Positions 1-11,375 of a stretch of DNA of 16,154 nucleotides are shown piece after piece (positions within the stretch are counted from its first letter, which is position 1; every line of letters starts with the position of its first letter). Under the pieces are notes generated by a model, which was not told the DNA's origin, made no database searches, and worked only from the letters and a program-made list of their open reading frames with translations. Source of the stretch: Byssochlamys sp. IMV 00236 (Eukaryota > Ascomycota > Eurotiomycetes > Eurotiales > Thermoascaceae); contig MSJH02000579.1 of assembly GCA_001931875.2 (NCBI GenBank), positions 1-16,154 on the forward strand, given 5' to 3'. A program made the translations under genes and the position numbers.

Positions 1-37
<37 letters not shown>

Positions 38-45
38 AAAAAAAA
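1..45. repeat. A-rich homopolymer at left contig edge
   Basis: The window opens with 36 A, one C and 8 A, then GCGTG. It lies in what would be the last intron of the zinc-finger gene, which begins its visible exon at 86. A run of this length at the very edge suggests the assembly stopped here. The run length is unlikely to be reliable. Confidence 0.85.
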
Positions 46-85
46 GCGTGTAATATGATATGATAATTGACGTGTTTCAATTTAG

Positions 86-599
86 CAAAGGATGTGGTCG
101 TCGATTCTCGGTGCTATCTAATCTTCGACGACATTTGAAGGTTCATCAAAAGTTGACGGATTCATGCAAACTATCTTCGGTAGCCAGATTGCGTTTTGTA
201 AGGCAATTGATTGAACGAAGTGAAACAATGTTGGCACCAAAACAAGACAAAATTGATCCAAAGCACCTCCTTCTTCCTCAATTACAGCTTCCACAGCCTC
301 CATCTCCTTCCACACCTACTTCATGGCATAATCTTCATCCTCCTGCATTCGGATACCACCATTGTATGGCTCTACCTTCTATGGAACTACATGAACAAAA
401 TCATTATTTGCAACCAGACAGTTATTTTATGTATACCGAAAACCAATTGAATCCTTTATGCTTAGTAACAGATACAGTAAAAAGAAGGGCTCCTTCATAT
501 ACCTCATATTGCCATCACGAATATTATTCTGATCTTTCAACATCTAACAGCCATCAACAGACTGAAAGCACATCTATCCCATTTACATATTCATCTTGA
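86..599 (+). CDS. C2H2 zinc-finger protein, 3' terminal exon (5' partial)
   Basis: This is the last exon of a probable DNA-binding transcription regulator. The exon is taken to start after the acceptor TTTAG ending at 85, because the conserved finger GCGRRFSVLSNLRRHLKVHQ begins there. Its second zinc cysteine and the two histidines (H-x3-H) are visible. The first cysteine must lie in an upstream exon outside the window. About 170 residues follow to the TGA at 597-599. After the finger comes a basic helix-like stretch, a proline/serine/leucine-rich linker, and a Tyr/Ser/His-rich low-complexity tail, the usual make-up of fungal C2H2 regulators whose finger sits near the C-terminal third. The target genes cannot be inferred. 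An in-frame ATG at 60 is probably intronic. The finger assignment is firm, the exon border fairly sure, and a more specific identity unknown. Confidence 0.75.
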
Positions 600-788
600 T
601 CACTCCCCCCGTATATATGTGTGTTTGCTATTGCTAATTTTTACCTCTTTCCCCCCTTTCTCTTTCATTTCATCATTAATAATAATATAATAATATTTAT
701 TTACGCTATTATTTATGCGTTATGTTTTCTTTATATATTGATTCCTTACTTTTATCAACATTAAATATACATGCAACTACTTGCAAAA

Positions 789-794
789 AATAAA
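789..794 (+). terminator. Candidate polyadenylation signal (AATAAA) for zinc-finger gene
   Basis: AATAAA lies 190 nt past the zinc-finger stop codon and is followed by T-rich sequence. It is the first perfect hexamer downstream. In AT-rich DNA such hexamers arise by chance, so the call is tentative. Confidence 0.35.
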
Positions 795-1690
795 GTCTTG
801 TTATTTTGGCCAAAACTCGAAAACAGTACTCCTTTTTTTTTAAAAAAATAAAATATTAATGTCGTGTGCCTGATTTATTTTGTTTGACAAAAAGACATTC
901 TTTATTCTAAACGCTCTTTTTTCTTCCAGAGAAGGATTGCTTTCTAAATAAGGATATTAGTGTTTCCTTTATTGACAACTGTCAGTTCTCAGCTGTTGTA
1001 CAACAAAAGTTAAGCTCCCTCTTCTTTGATAAAAAAGATAAAGAAATAAATAATATAAAACAATCAAAACTTACACATTTAAACAAATAAAATAGTAAAT
1101 AGTAGTACTACATGTTCATTATTTAATGTGTGTAGCACGTTGACAGATATCTTGATATAATTGGGTTCTTTTAAATTGAAGCAATTCAGAATATTTAAAA
1201 CCCTGTACGATTCATGCATTAACTGTGGATTATGTAGCTCCTTATATATCGATGATAGCCTAACGAATCTACGGGTTATGTGTCACTTGTAGTTCCCCCC
1301 CTTTTTTTAGTGCAGTCAATTCTTGGAGTAACACAATGTTCTATTTAAAACCACATTGGCACTTTGCTACTGTACACCGAAGCATTGTTTTATACATATT
1401 AAACCTTTTTCGTTTTCATTGTTAATACACTTTGCCACTGAATAAGCTCTCTGTGATCAACTATAAACAATATATATTACTTGAACGTCATTGTATTGCT
1501 GATATGAGCACCTTGTATACTACAAAATATATAATACTTTTTTATTATCATCTGTCTCAAAGACCATAAATCAAGGAGAAAAGAGCCATTTTTTTTCTTC
1601 AAGGCTTTATTATGTTTTGATAAACATTTATACTTTACCTTTTATGCTTGTTTTCGGGTATAATTACAAACCTTTTCATTCATTGTGCAG
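795..1690. other. AT-rich intergenic stretch, no gene seen
   Basis: I see no coding-like reading frame, tRNA or other RNA gene here. The notable items are a perfect 12-bp palindrome TGTTGTACAACA at 994-1005 and a C7 run at 1295-1301. The last bases, TCATTCATTGTGCAG ending at 1690, look like a 3' splice site leading into the decayed reading frame that follows. Confidence 0.6.
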
Positions 1691-2889
1691 TTCTTTGTTA
1701 TGACTGGATCATACTCCTTTCAATTGATGGATTATTCTGCTTCGACTATTTCAATGGCTATAGTTCAAAATACTTTGGAATTTGACCATATCATCGTTGT
1801 CACAAATGATCCAAATGATGTATGGTTGTAGCGCATGATTGTTGGTGATAGAGGTTATCCATAAGGATGAAGTGAAACTTAGATCTCAGTTGTCCAAGTT
1901 GATAAATGAAATCCCCCCTTTGGCTGAATAGGTTACGGCCATACAATGTTGAAAGCAACAGATCCTGTCTGAAAGATGTTAATAAGAATATATTGCATCT
2001 CTAGGTTCCAATGGCTAGTTTTGGATCTTTCGTTGATGTTTGAGCTGTAAAGGTAGCAATAACTATGTGCAGTGACGTGTCCTTTTGAGAATCAAAAGAC
2101 AAAAAGTCCCTTTGCACAAAACAACTTTACATTTTCATTGTGAGTTCCAAGCACTATTTCAACAGTAATCAGGGTGTTATTGTCCTAACTGTAGCTTTGC
2201 TGTTTGGCAATGTTTTAGCAAAACCCTCCCCTCCAATAGCACCACAACGTAGACCTTCAAGCTTGACAATGTGTCGCTTTTTGTTGTCTTGATTCGCAGC
2301 TTTTATTGTCGTGCTTTGACATGGTATTAATCGTGGTTAATTGTAAACTCTTTTCGAACTCGAAGCAAGTAATGTGTATGTGATGTTGAAAAAAAAATGC
2401 TTTTCCCTGATCCTAAAGAAGTACTACATGGTGGTGAAGGAATTAGAAATAAAGAAGAAAGCAAAAAGATTATACACTCTTTCCAGGAAGTAAAATAGAA
2501 ATGGAGTTTTTTGCTTGGCCAATAGAAATTAAATCTAGTAGAAATCCTTGGTAAGCAGTAGAACTTTTTGGCCTTAATATGCACTTTACAAATACAGTAG
2601 AAAAAAAGTCCAGAAATATATTTCTATATTGAGGTTTTCGCGCTACTTTGTGAGTTATCGAGAATTAACCAAGGCCGCAAAACTTGTAGTAAAATTAGTC
2701 TGTAAGCAACCTTGATCGTGTCTTTCTTACAAGTTTTATATCCTTTATTGGATTGCAATTGGTCTCACACTTGTTGCACTTGTTGCAGCTCTTATTACTT
2801 CATGGAGTAACTTTGGCCGCAGTCCAGATTCTATTGTTTCCAATGTATTTGTGGTCCCAAATCATTATCGTGCAATTGAAAAAGTTTAA
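1691..2889 (+). pseudogene. Possible decayed multi-pass membrane transporter gene
   Basis: Scattered protein-like pieces lie in changing frames. From 1691, directly after a splice-acceptor-like CAG, 46 codons run open to a TAG at 1829. They include SYSFQLMDYSASTISMAIV, which resembles a transmembrane helix. Near 2170-2215 a hydrophobic piece GVIVLTVALLFGNVLA can be read. From about 2728 another open piece has a strong hydrophobic helix (WIAIGLTLVALVAALITSW), then a polar tail ending at TAA 2887-2889, like the last helix and cytosolic tail of a transporter. Stops and frame changes lie between the pieces and no start is visible. The layout loosely recalls the C-terminal half of a sodium:neurotransmitter-symporter (SLC6-like) protein, but that identity is inference. 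It could also be chance AT-rich hydrophobic reading. Confidence 0.25.
2472..2494 (+). repeat. Left copy of 23-bp inverted repeat
   Basis: The sequence from ATACACTCTT to GGAAGTAAA is repeated perfectly in inverted orientation at 4366-4388. Inside a TA dinucleotide the repeat starts CACTCTTTCC, the layout of a terminal inverted repeat of a TA-targeting DNA transposon (Tc1/mariner type). No transposase is recognisable between the copies, so the element type is inferred. Confidence 0.6.
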
Positions 2890-3015
2890 GAAGACATTAT
2901 ATAGTACAATATACTTATTTAGTCAACCTTCTTATTTTTTTGTATAAAATACTATAATATTTAACATCATTTTTACCTATCTAGCTGTGACTAAGAAGTG
3001 TGTGTACGTCTCCCT

Positions 3016-4340
3016 ATAGCCTCGCTTAATTGTCGAGGTCTTAAAAAACCTTCTTTCCGAGAGAAAAAGCATTTGCCCGTTATATTCGATCCTTAGAAAC
3101 CGATATCATAGCCTTACAAGAAGCTCATGCCGATTCCTTTGACCTTCATTCTCAATTTGAATTATGCCTTCAGACTCACTCAGCCACATGGACTCGCCAT
3201 TGTGGCCTAATCTCTTTTAATCGTCAGCTAACGATTGAGCCATGCCGGGCCCTCTGTAGCCAGACGGCTCCTCATTGCTCAAGTCACAGATTTATCAGGA
3301 GCGTATGACCCTCTTCTTATTTACGTCCTCTATGCTCCTGCGTATCTCCCAGATCGCCCCGCTTTCTTTCACTCTCTCAGCTCCATGCTACGCTTTGATG
3401 ATGCACCTCCACAACGTGCTGTTCCGCTAGGAGATTTTAACCACACTATCTATCTTCCTATGACGCACCAGTTACTTCAACCTTGGAAAGAATGACTGCA
3501 TTCAGTCTGGCACGACACCTTTCTCAACGACCCCAATCAACGCTGTCTGCCTATCTTGATACTATCTCAACAATCGACTTCGTTCTGGTGACAAGCGACC
3601 TGCGACATCTCACCACTTATCCACACCTTACTTATGTCAAAGGTTATGATCACTCAGCGCTCATGATCTGTCTCACTATGGGTTCTGTGAAAGTGGGTCC
3701 TGGCATATGGCGCTGCAAACCCTTTTTAATGAGTAATCGTAAGTTCCGCTCAGAATTAACTGCTTTTTGCTCCAGTGCTGAACGACACTTGCCTACTGGT
3801 AATGCTCCTCAGCGATGAGACCACTTTAAAGTGATTCTTAAGAGTTTCATACAATCTTTCTCCAACAAACAACAGGCCGATTAGTGCCTCGATTCTAGCT
3901 TTGCGATCTGGGCATAAGTGATGCGAGCTAGGGGGAACGCTCTAATGCCTATTTTTATAAATGTCTAAAAGACCGCCAACAGCAACAGGCAATCTCCGAG
4001 TTGGTTGCAGACGACGGTGTTATACTATCGACGCCAAAAGAACTAACCAACTGTGCAAAAGGTTTTCTATAGCAAACTCTACTCTACCGAACAAGTATCC
4101 CCTGAAGCCACTGATTTTCTGTTATCCCATACAATAGTTGACCAATTCATCAATCCCAAATCCTTTTCGAAGGTCAGCTTTGACACTTGTCAACGCCCGC
4201 GAAAGGAGGATGGCTTAGCGGCTTTGGATCCAGCTACCCAACTTCATGCACTTCAGTTACGTTGACTCCGACCACCCGTCCAGCCTGACACGGAATCAAA
4301 TTACAACCATTCTTTTACCCTACAAGCCAACTGGCGGTAC
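3016..4340 (+). mobile_element. Degenerate LINE (non-LTR retrotransposon), reverse transcriptase core missing
   Basis: Pieces of an apurinic-type endonuclease domain follow each other in shifting plus-strand frames. These are ASLNCRGL near 3019, IIALQEAHA (catalytic Glu) near 3105, LGDFNHTIY (Asp/Asn motif) near 3428, IDFVLVTSDL near 3570 and YDHSALMICL (His motif) near 3645. GPGIWRCKPFLMSN follows near 3700, typical of the segment after the nuclease. At about 3975-4130 the linker before the polymerase reads ELVADDGVILSTPKELTNCA, then in another frame VFYSKLYSTEQV. Next comes RPRKEDGLAALDPATQLHAL (near 4195), which resembles the region after the polymerase. The polymerase core with its Tyr-x-Asp-Asp box is absent, so an internal deletion is likely. 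Stops include two TGA codons where Trp is expected (3493 and 4263). The element is dead, and its coding-like base composition stands out from the AT-rich flanks. Confidence 0.8.
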
Positions 4341-4365
4341 TTAAATAAAATATACCATTTTACAA

Positions 4366-4388
4366 TTTACTTCCTGGAAAGAGTGTAT
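4366..4388 (-). repeat. Right copy of 23-bp inverted repeat
   Basis: This is the perfect reverse complement of 2472-2494, again flanked outward by TA after GGAAAGAGTG. Together the copies bracket about 1.9 kb that includes the broken LINE. Agreement beyond the 23 bp is weak apart from a shared AAATGG a few bases inside. Confidence 0.6.
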
Positions 4389-5148
4389 CTTGCAAAGATA
4401 TTTTTTAGAACTACGAAAAAAAAAAGGCGCATTGACCACATCTTTCATCCTCTCTCTCTCCTTTCGTTCAGATTCTATTTGATCTCGATATTATATGCAT
4501 AGTATTCATTAATATGCAAATTAGTATTCCAGTTTTACAGTTTATGTATTTTAAACTATTTTCATTTTGTCAATTTGCAGGTATCATTGCTCAACCAAAA
4601 AAGAAACATGACCCACTTTGATAGAATACAGCTCAGCCCTAGCTGCATAATATACCTGTCTGAGACAAGATATATTCTTTGTAAGCTAACAAAGATGACT
4701 TTTACATAAATACGAGATACTCCTTTTATGATTTCAATAATCAAACAATCATTAATATCGTATATATGCCAAGTAGAAAAAAGGTAAGAAATAAAAGGGG
4801 GGAATGCATTTATATGGATGGGGTTGGTCAAAGGATAAATTGAATAACCGGTACACTCCGACGTCAGTCTTATTGTCTCTCTCTCTGTCTCTCTGTCTCT
4901 CTCTGTCTCTCTCTGAGCACAATAAACATTCCTTTGAAGTTTATGACAAAAAAAAAGACGATTTTTTTGATAAACATGAAACTATACACTAAAGTCGAAA
5001 TAAATATGATCCATTATCATCATTTGAACCACTTTCAAACATTTTTTTGCCCTTGATTTATATACGTTTTTCTCGTTTTTTCTCTCTCTCTCTTCTTTTT
5101 CAGCATAGCCTTTCTTCTTTTTCTTCTATTATACCTTCAATTCAAACG
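4389..5148. other. Intergenic region upstream of the kinase gene
   Basis: No gene is supported here. The region holds a CT/GT-rich microsatellite (4874-4915), a CRE-like GACGTCA at 4860-4866, and a long pyrimidine-rich leader (about 5070-5135) just before the kinase ATG. Such CT-rich leaders are common near fungal transcription starts. The promoter role is inferred from position. Confidence 0.45.
4874..4915. repeat. CT-rich microsatellite
   Basis: The tract is built of TCTC units broken at intervals by G (repeats of the form GTCTCTCTC). It lies about 235 nt upstream of the kinase start codon. Its length is likely to vary between strains. Any promoter effect is unproven. Confidence 0.85.
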
Positions 5149-8398
<3,250 letters not shown>

Positions 8399-8903
8399 GC
8401 ATTATTTTTGTAGATAAAATTATTCCCCCCTTCCATACATATATACAAACACACAATATATATACTTCATGCATTATGTCCTTGCAAATTATCAAGTTAT
8501 CCTTTAAATAGGTTAAACCCTATTTAAGAGACCCGTTTCAAATCATTGAAAATAAACGCAAGTGCGGGCTTTACCTTTAGGAAAGAGATATAGCATAAAT
8601 AACCTGTTTAAATTATGCAGATTTCTTTTTCATTGAAGCAAAAAGCCTTTATGAACATGCTTTATAGTAAATAAAGGTTTCATAATTTACCTCAGGATTA
8701 TCAAATGTTGTAGTCACCTTTCCGTTTGTTCATGCTTGGGTTTATGATCAGCTGAGAACCCTGCATGAAAAAAAAGCAAATCACTACAAATAAGTTACCC
8801 TCCTTCCCATTGGCGTCATGCTTTTGTAAGAATGAAAGCGTTGATATAAAATGTATTTTCTCACCATAAAAGATTCAGCAATTGTTTTTTCATTTTTTTT
8901 ATC
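8399..8903. other. Intergenic region: kinase 3' flank and dehydrogenase promoter
   Basis: No gene is supported here. A C6 run (8425-8430) sits 27 nt past the kinase stop. A short imperfect hairpin can form around 8646-8677 (CCTTTAT paired with ATAAAGG). An E-box-like CAGCTG occurs near 8750. The right end carries the TATA box of the next gene. Confidence 0.5.
8845..8851 (+). promoter_or_regulatory. TATA box of the dehydrogenase gene
   Basis: TATAAAA lies 53 nt upstream of the ATG at 8904. The A of its last position starts an ATG (8851) in another frame. That ATG overlaps the TATA box, so it is unlikely to be in the mRNA. Confidence 0.55.
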
Positions 8904-10320
8904 ATGGCTGCAAACGCTGCTTCAAATATTGCTCAAAAAGCTATGGGCGAAGTGCCCGTTTCTGTCGCTAATGAGGATAAACAAGCAACCTCTGGTTCAG
9001 ATATGCTTGCCTGTTGCTGGGCTGGCAAAGGCAAAGTGGAATTGAGAAGAGTGCCCAAGCCAGATATAACGGATGCTGAAGATGTTATTGTTAAAATTAC
9101 TGGTACAACAGGTACGTGTACACACAATAAAATGCATACAGCTGTTGAACATAATTGTATAGTATGTGGATCTGATTTGCACTTGTATCATGGAGAACTG
9201 ATGCAACTCAAGGAAGGAGAAGTCCTTGGTCATGAGTTTATTGGTACTGTCGAAAAGATTGGCCACGATGTGACAAAGGTCAGACCTGGAGATCGTGTTG
9301 TGGCTGCTTTCAACATTGCTTGTGGTAAATGTGAGTGGTGTACCAAGGGATTGTTCACTTCTTGTTCTTGTGCAAACAACAGTTCAGTCATGGACAAGCT
9401 CTATGGCCATCGTATCTCTGGTGTTCTTGGCTATTCTCACGTAAGCAACTCTGATATGTCAAAATCACAATGTTACTCATTCTTTATAGATGCTAGGAGG
9501 CTTCTCTGGCGGTCAGGCTGAATATTGTCGCGTCTTGTTTGGAAACACGAATCTGCTCAAGATACCCGACAGTCTTCCTGACGAAAAAGCTCTCTACTTG
9601 TCTGATATCGTTCCTACCTCTTTCCACTGTGTTTTCGATTCAGGCGCTAAAGAAGGAGAAGCCGTTGGTGTGTGGGGTCTTGGCCCAATTGGTCTTTGTG
9701 CTTGTCAATGGTTACGCAAGGTATTCAAAGTCAGGCGTATCATTGCCGTGGACAACGTACCTGAACGTCTGCAGTTGGCCAGGGATCTCTGGGGCGTCGA
9801 ATGCATCAACTTTGATGTCGATACGGACGTTGCTTCCAAAATTCTCGAGCTTGAACCTAGAGGTTTGGATCGCTCTCTCGATTGTGCTGGTTTCCGTTAT
9901 TCAAAGGGACTTTTGCACAAGATCGAGCGTGCTGTTGGCTTGGAAACAGATACAAGTGAAGTCATTAATGAAGCAATTCGAGCAACAAAGAAGTTTGGTA
10001 CTGTTGCCTTGATTGCTGATTATGCTGCCTATACCAACCATTTGCTGATTGGTGGTATCATGGAGAAAGGTATCCGTCTTGTGGGCTGTGGTCAGGCGCC
10101 TATTCAAAGCTACTGGGATAAGTGCTTGGAATACATGGTCAACGGTGAGTTTGATCCATCTGTCATACTTACGCATCGATTCAAATTGGAAGATATTGTG
10201 GAAGTATATCGTCGTTTCGATAACAAGGAAAACGGTATTATGAAGACGTTTATTGAAACTCGATTCAGCCGTCCAGCAATGCCTGGATCACCTGGTTTGA
10301 CTACAGTTCATCATACTTGA
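8904..10320 (+). CDS. Zinc-dependent alcohol/formaldehyde dehydrogenase (MDR superfamily, FdhA-like)
   Basis: Exons: 8904-9111, 9163-9440, 9490-10320, giving 438 residues. The enzyme belongs to the medium-chain zinc dehydrogenases, which oxidise alcohols or aldehyde adducts with NAD(P). An N-terminal extension of about 35 residues precedes the GroES-like catalytic domain. Catalytic-zinc ligands are Cys71 (CGSDLHLYHGE) and His93 (GHEFIGTVEKIG). Structural-zinc cysteines are 123, 126, 129 and 137 (CGKCEWCTKG). The Rossmann fold has GLGPIG at 225-230 and AVD with Asp250, which favours NAD. YLSDIVPTSFH carries Asp201, matching the third zinc ligand of glutathione-independent formaldehyde dehydrogenase, so that branch fits better than classic ethanol dehydrogenase. 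The true substrate cannot be told from sequence. The start is the first ATG after the TATA box and needs no further exon. The extension is not clearly a targeting peptide. Intron 1 (51 nt) is in frame and stop-free. Confidence 0.9.
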
Positions 10321-10376
10321 GCTGAACTATGTTTATCATTGGACTCTTGATCTATTCTTTTTGTATATTGAGTGTA

Positions 10377-10386
10377 AATAAATAAA
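10377..10386 (+). terminator. Polyadenylation signal of the dehydrogenase gene
   Basis: Two overlapping AATAAA hexamers (10377-10382 and 10381-10386) lie about 57 nt after the stop codon, at a usual distance for a short fungal 3' UTR. Confidence 0.6.
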
Positions 10387-10514
10387 AAACTTATTTTCCC
10401 GAAATTCTGTTGAAATGGTCCGTGACTATAATAAATCAAAGTCACAGCATGCTGTATTGTGCCCTTTACTTTAAAAAAAATAATTTCAAGATAGCCTTGT
10501 TTGTGTGTGTAATT

Positions 10515-11093
10515 ATGTTTACTACATTCTTTAAGGGATTAACTTCAGCTGCCAATAGAGGTAAAGAAAGAGTTCAAAGCACGTTATATTTCCTAATAAT
10601 AACAACCAATAATTAGCTTCTTCTGTTAAACAGCCTATACAAAGTAATTACTTAATTCTTTTTTGACATTTCGAGTTTAACCCTTTCTATAATAGATATC
10701 TACCGACAGGTTCAAACAGCAACAGCAGATACTCCATCAGCACTTGAAAAACTTCGTAACCAGCTACGTTACTATGCAGTCGTTGATATTGCTGGACGTC
10801 CCTTTTTAGTAACAAAGAATGACAAGGTGATTGTCAATCGCTTAAACGATGTCAAGGTGGGCGATGTTCTCAAGTTGGATAAAGTGCGTGAAATTGGATC
10901 AAAAGATTATACATTAAAGGGAACACCTTATGTTCCTGAAAATGTGTTTGATATTAAGGCTACAGTCATTGAACACACTAAAAGTAAATTAATAAGAATT
11001 GTAAAGAAGAAGAGAAGAAAGAACTACAAGCGTACTATTGAACATAAGCAAACCCACACTGTCTTGAGAATATCTGATGTTGATGTACTTTAA
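10515..11093 (+). CDS. MRPL49: Mitochondrial large-subunit ribosomal protein bL21m
   Basis: Exons: 10515-10560 and 10696-11093, giving 147 residues. The protein is a structural part of the mitochondrial 54S large ribosomal subunit, equivalent to yeast MrpL49. Exon 1 encodes a short presequence-like N-terminus (MFTTFFKGLTSAANR: hydroxylated, basic, no acids). Exon 2 carries the L21 domain: YYAVVDIAGRPFLVTKNDKV, then GDVLKLDKV, a long variable loop, and the basic signature KKKRRKNYKRTIEHKQTHT, which contacts 23S-type rRNA. The length is normal for a fungal L21m. An in-frame upstream ATG at 10449 would add 22 residues. I prefer 10515 because it gives a better presequence and 10449 lies close to the upstream gene's poly(A) site. 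The intron of 135 nt is the longest in any intact gene here. Expression is expected to be constitutive. Confidence 0.92.
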
Positions 11094-11103
11094 ATACATT
11101 GAT

Positions 11104-11109
11104 AATAAA
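11104..11109 (+). terminator. Polyadenylation signal of the bL21m gene
   Basis: AATAAA begins 11 nt after the bL21m stop codon and is followed by T-rich sequence. It implies a very short 3' UTR. Confidence 0.55.
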
Positions 11110-11375
11110 CTCTTTTTGTTGATCATTTGAACTCTTTTTTATATTGTTTCAACAACGGTTTGTTCCTTCATTTGGAATTAATACTCGGCTTGATAACGCA
11201 ATGTTTATATCAATCATTGGTATATAGTTTAAAGTGCCTTGTAGCTATTGAAAGCACTGTGTGGCAGCAAAGATGAAAGATTGACGGAATTTCAAATAAT
11301 GTTGAGCTTTAACTGAACCCTTTCCAGCATCTCTCTCTTTTTTTTTTTTTTCCTTTCTTTTAGAGTCTATTTCTT

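Noticed and set aside
2327..2584. Minus-strand open frame of 85 codons
   Set aside because: It is low-complexity Phe/Ser-rich reading through AT-rich DNA and the inverted-repeat copy, with no recognisable motif.
2753..2947. Leucine/histidine-rich open frame on the plus strand
   Set aside because: It starts at a non-ATG codon. The overlapping frame that reads as a transmembrane helix plus tail is the more protein-like one.
3235..4265. Separate small genes in the LINE region
   Set aside because: The three plus-strand frames are consecutive pieces of one endonuclease/retroelement protein split by frameshifts and stops, not independent genes.
3016..4340. Repeat-induced point mutation as the cause of the LINE stops
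   Set aside because: Only two Trp-to-TGA changes were seen and frameshifts dominate. That is too few to infer a directed mutation process.
4804..4992. Open frame over the CT microsatellite
   Set aside because: It is a repetitive Leu/Ser reading of the microsatellite with a non-protein composition.
5047..5148. N-terminal extension of the kinase
   Set aside because: It has no ATG, and its Phe/Ser-rich translation comes from the CT-rich leader, so the start was set at 5149.
8851..9045. ATG upstream of the dehydrogenase start in another frame
   Set aside because: The ATG overlaps the TATA box, so it should lie upstream of the transcript start. The rest of the frame is a shadow of exon 1.
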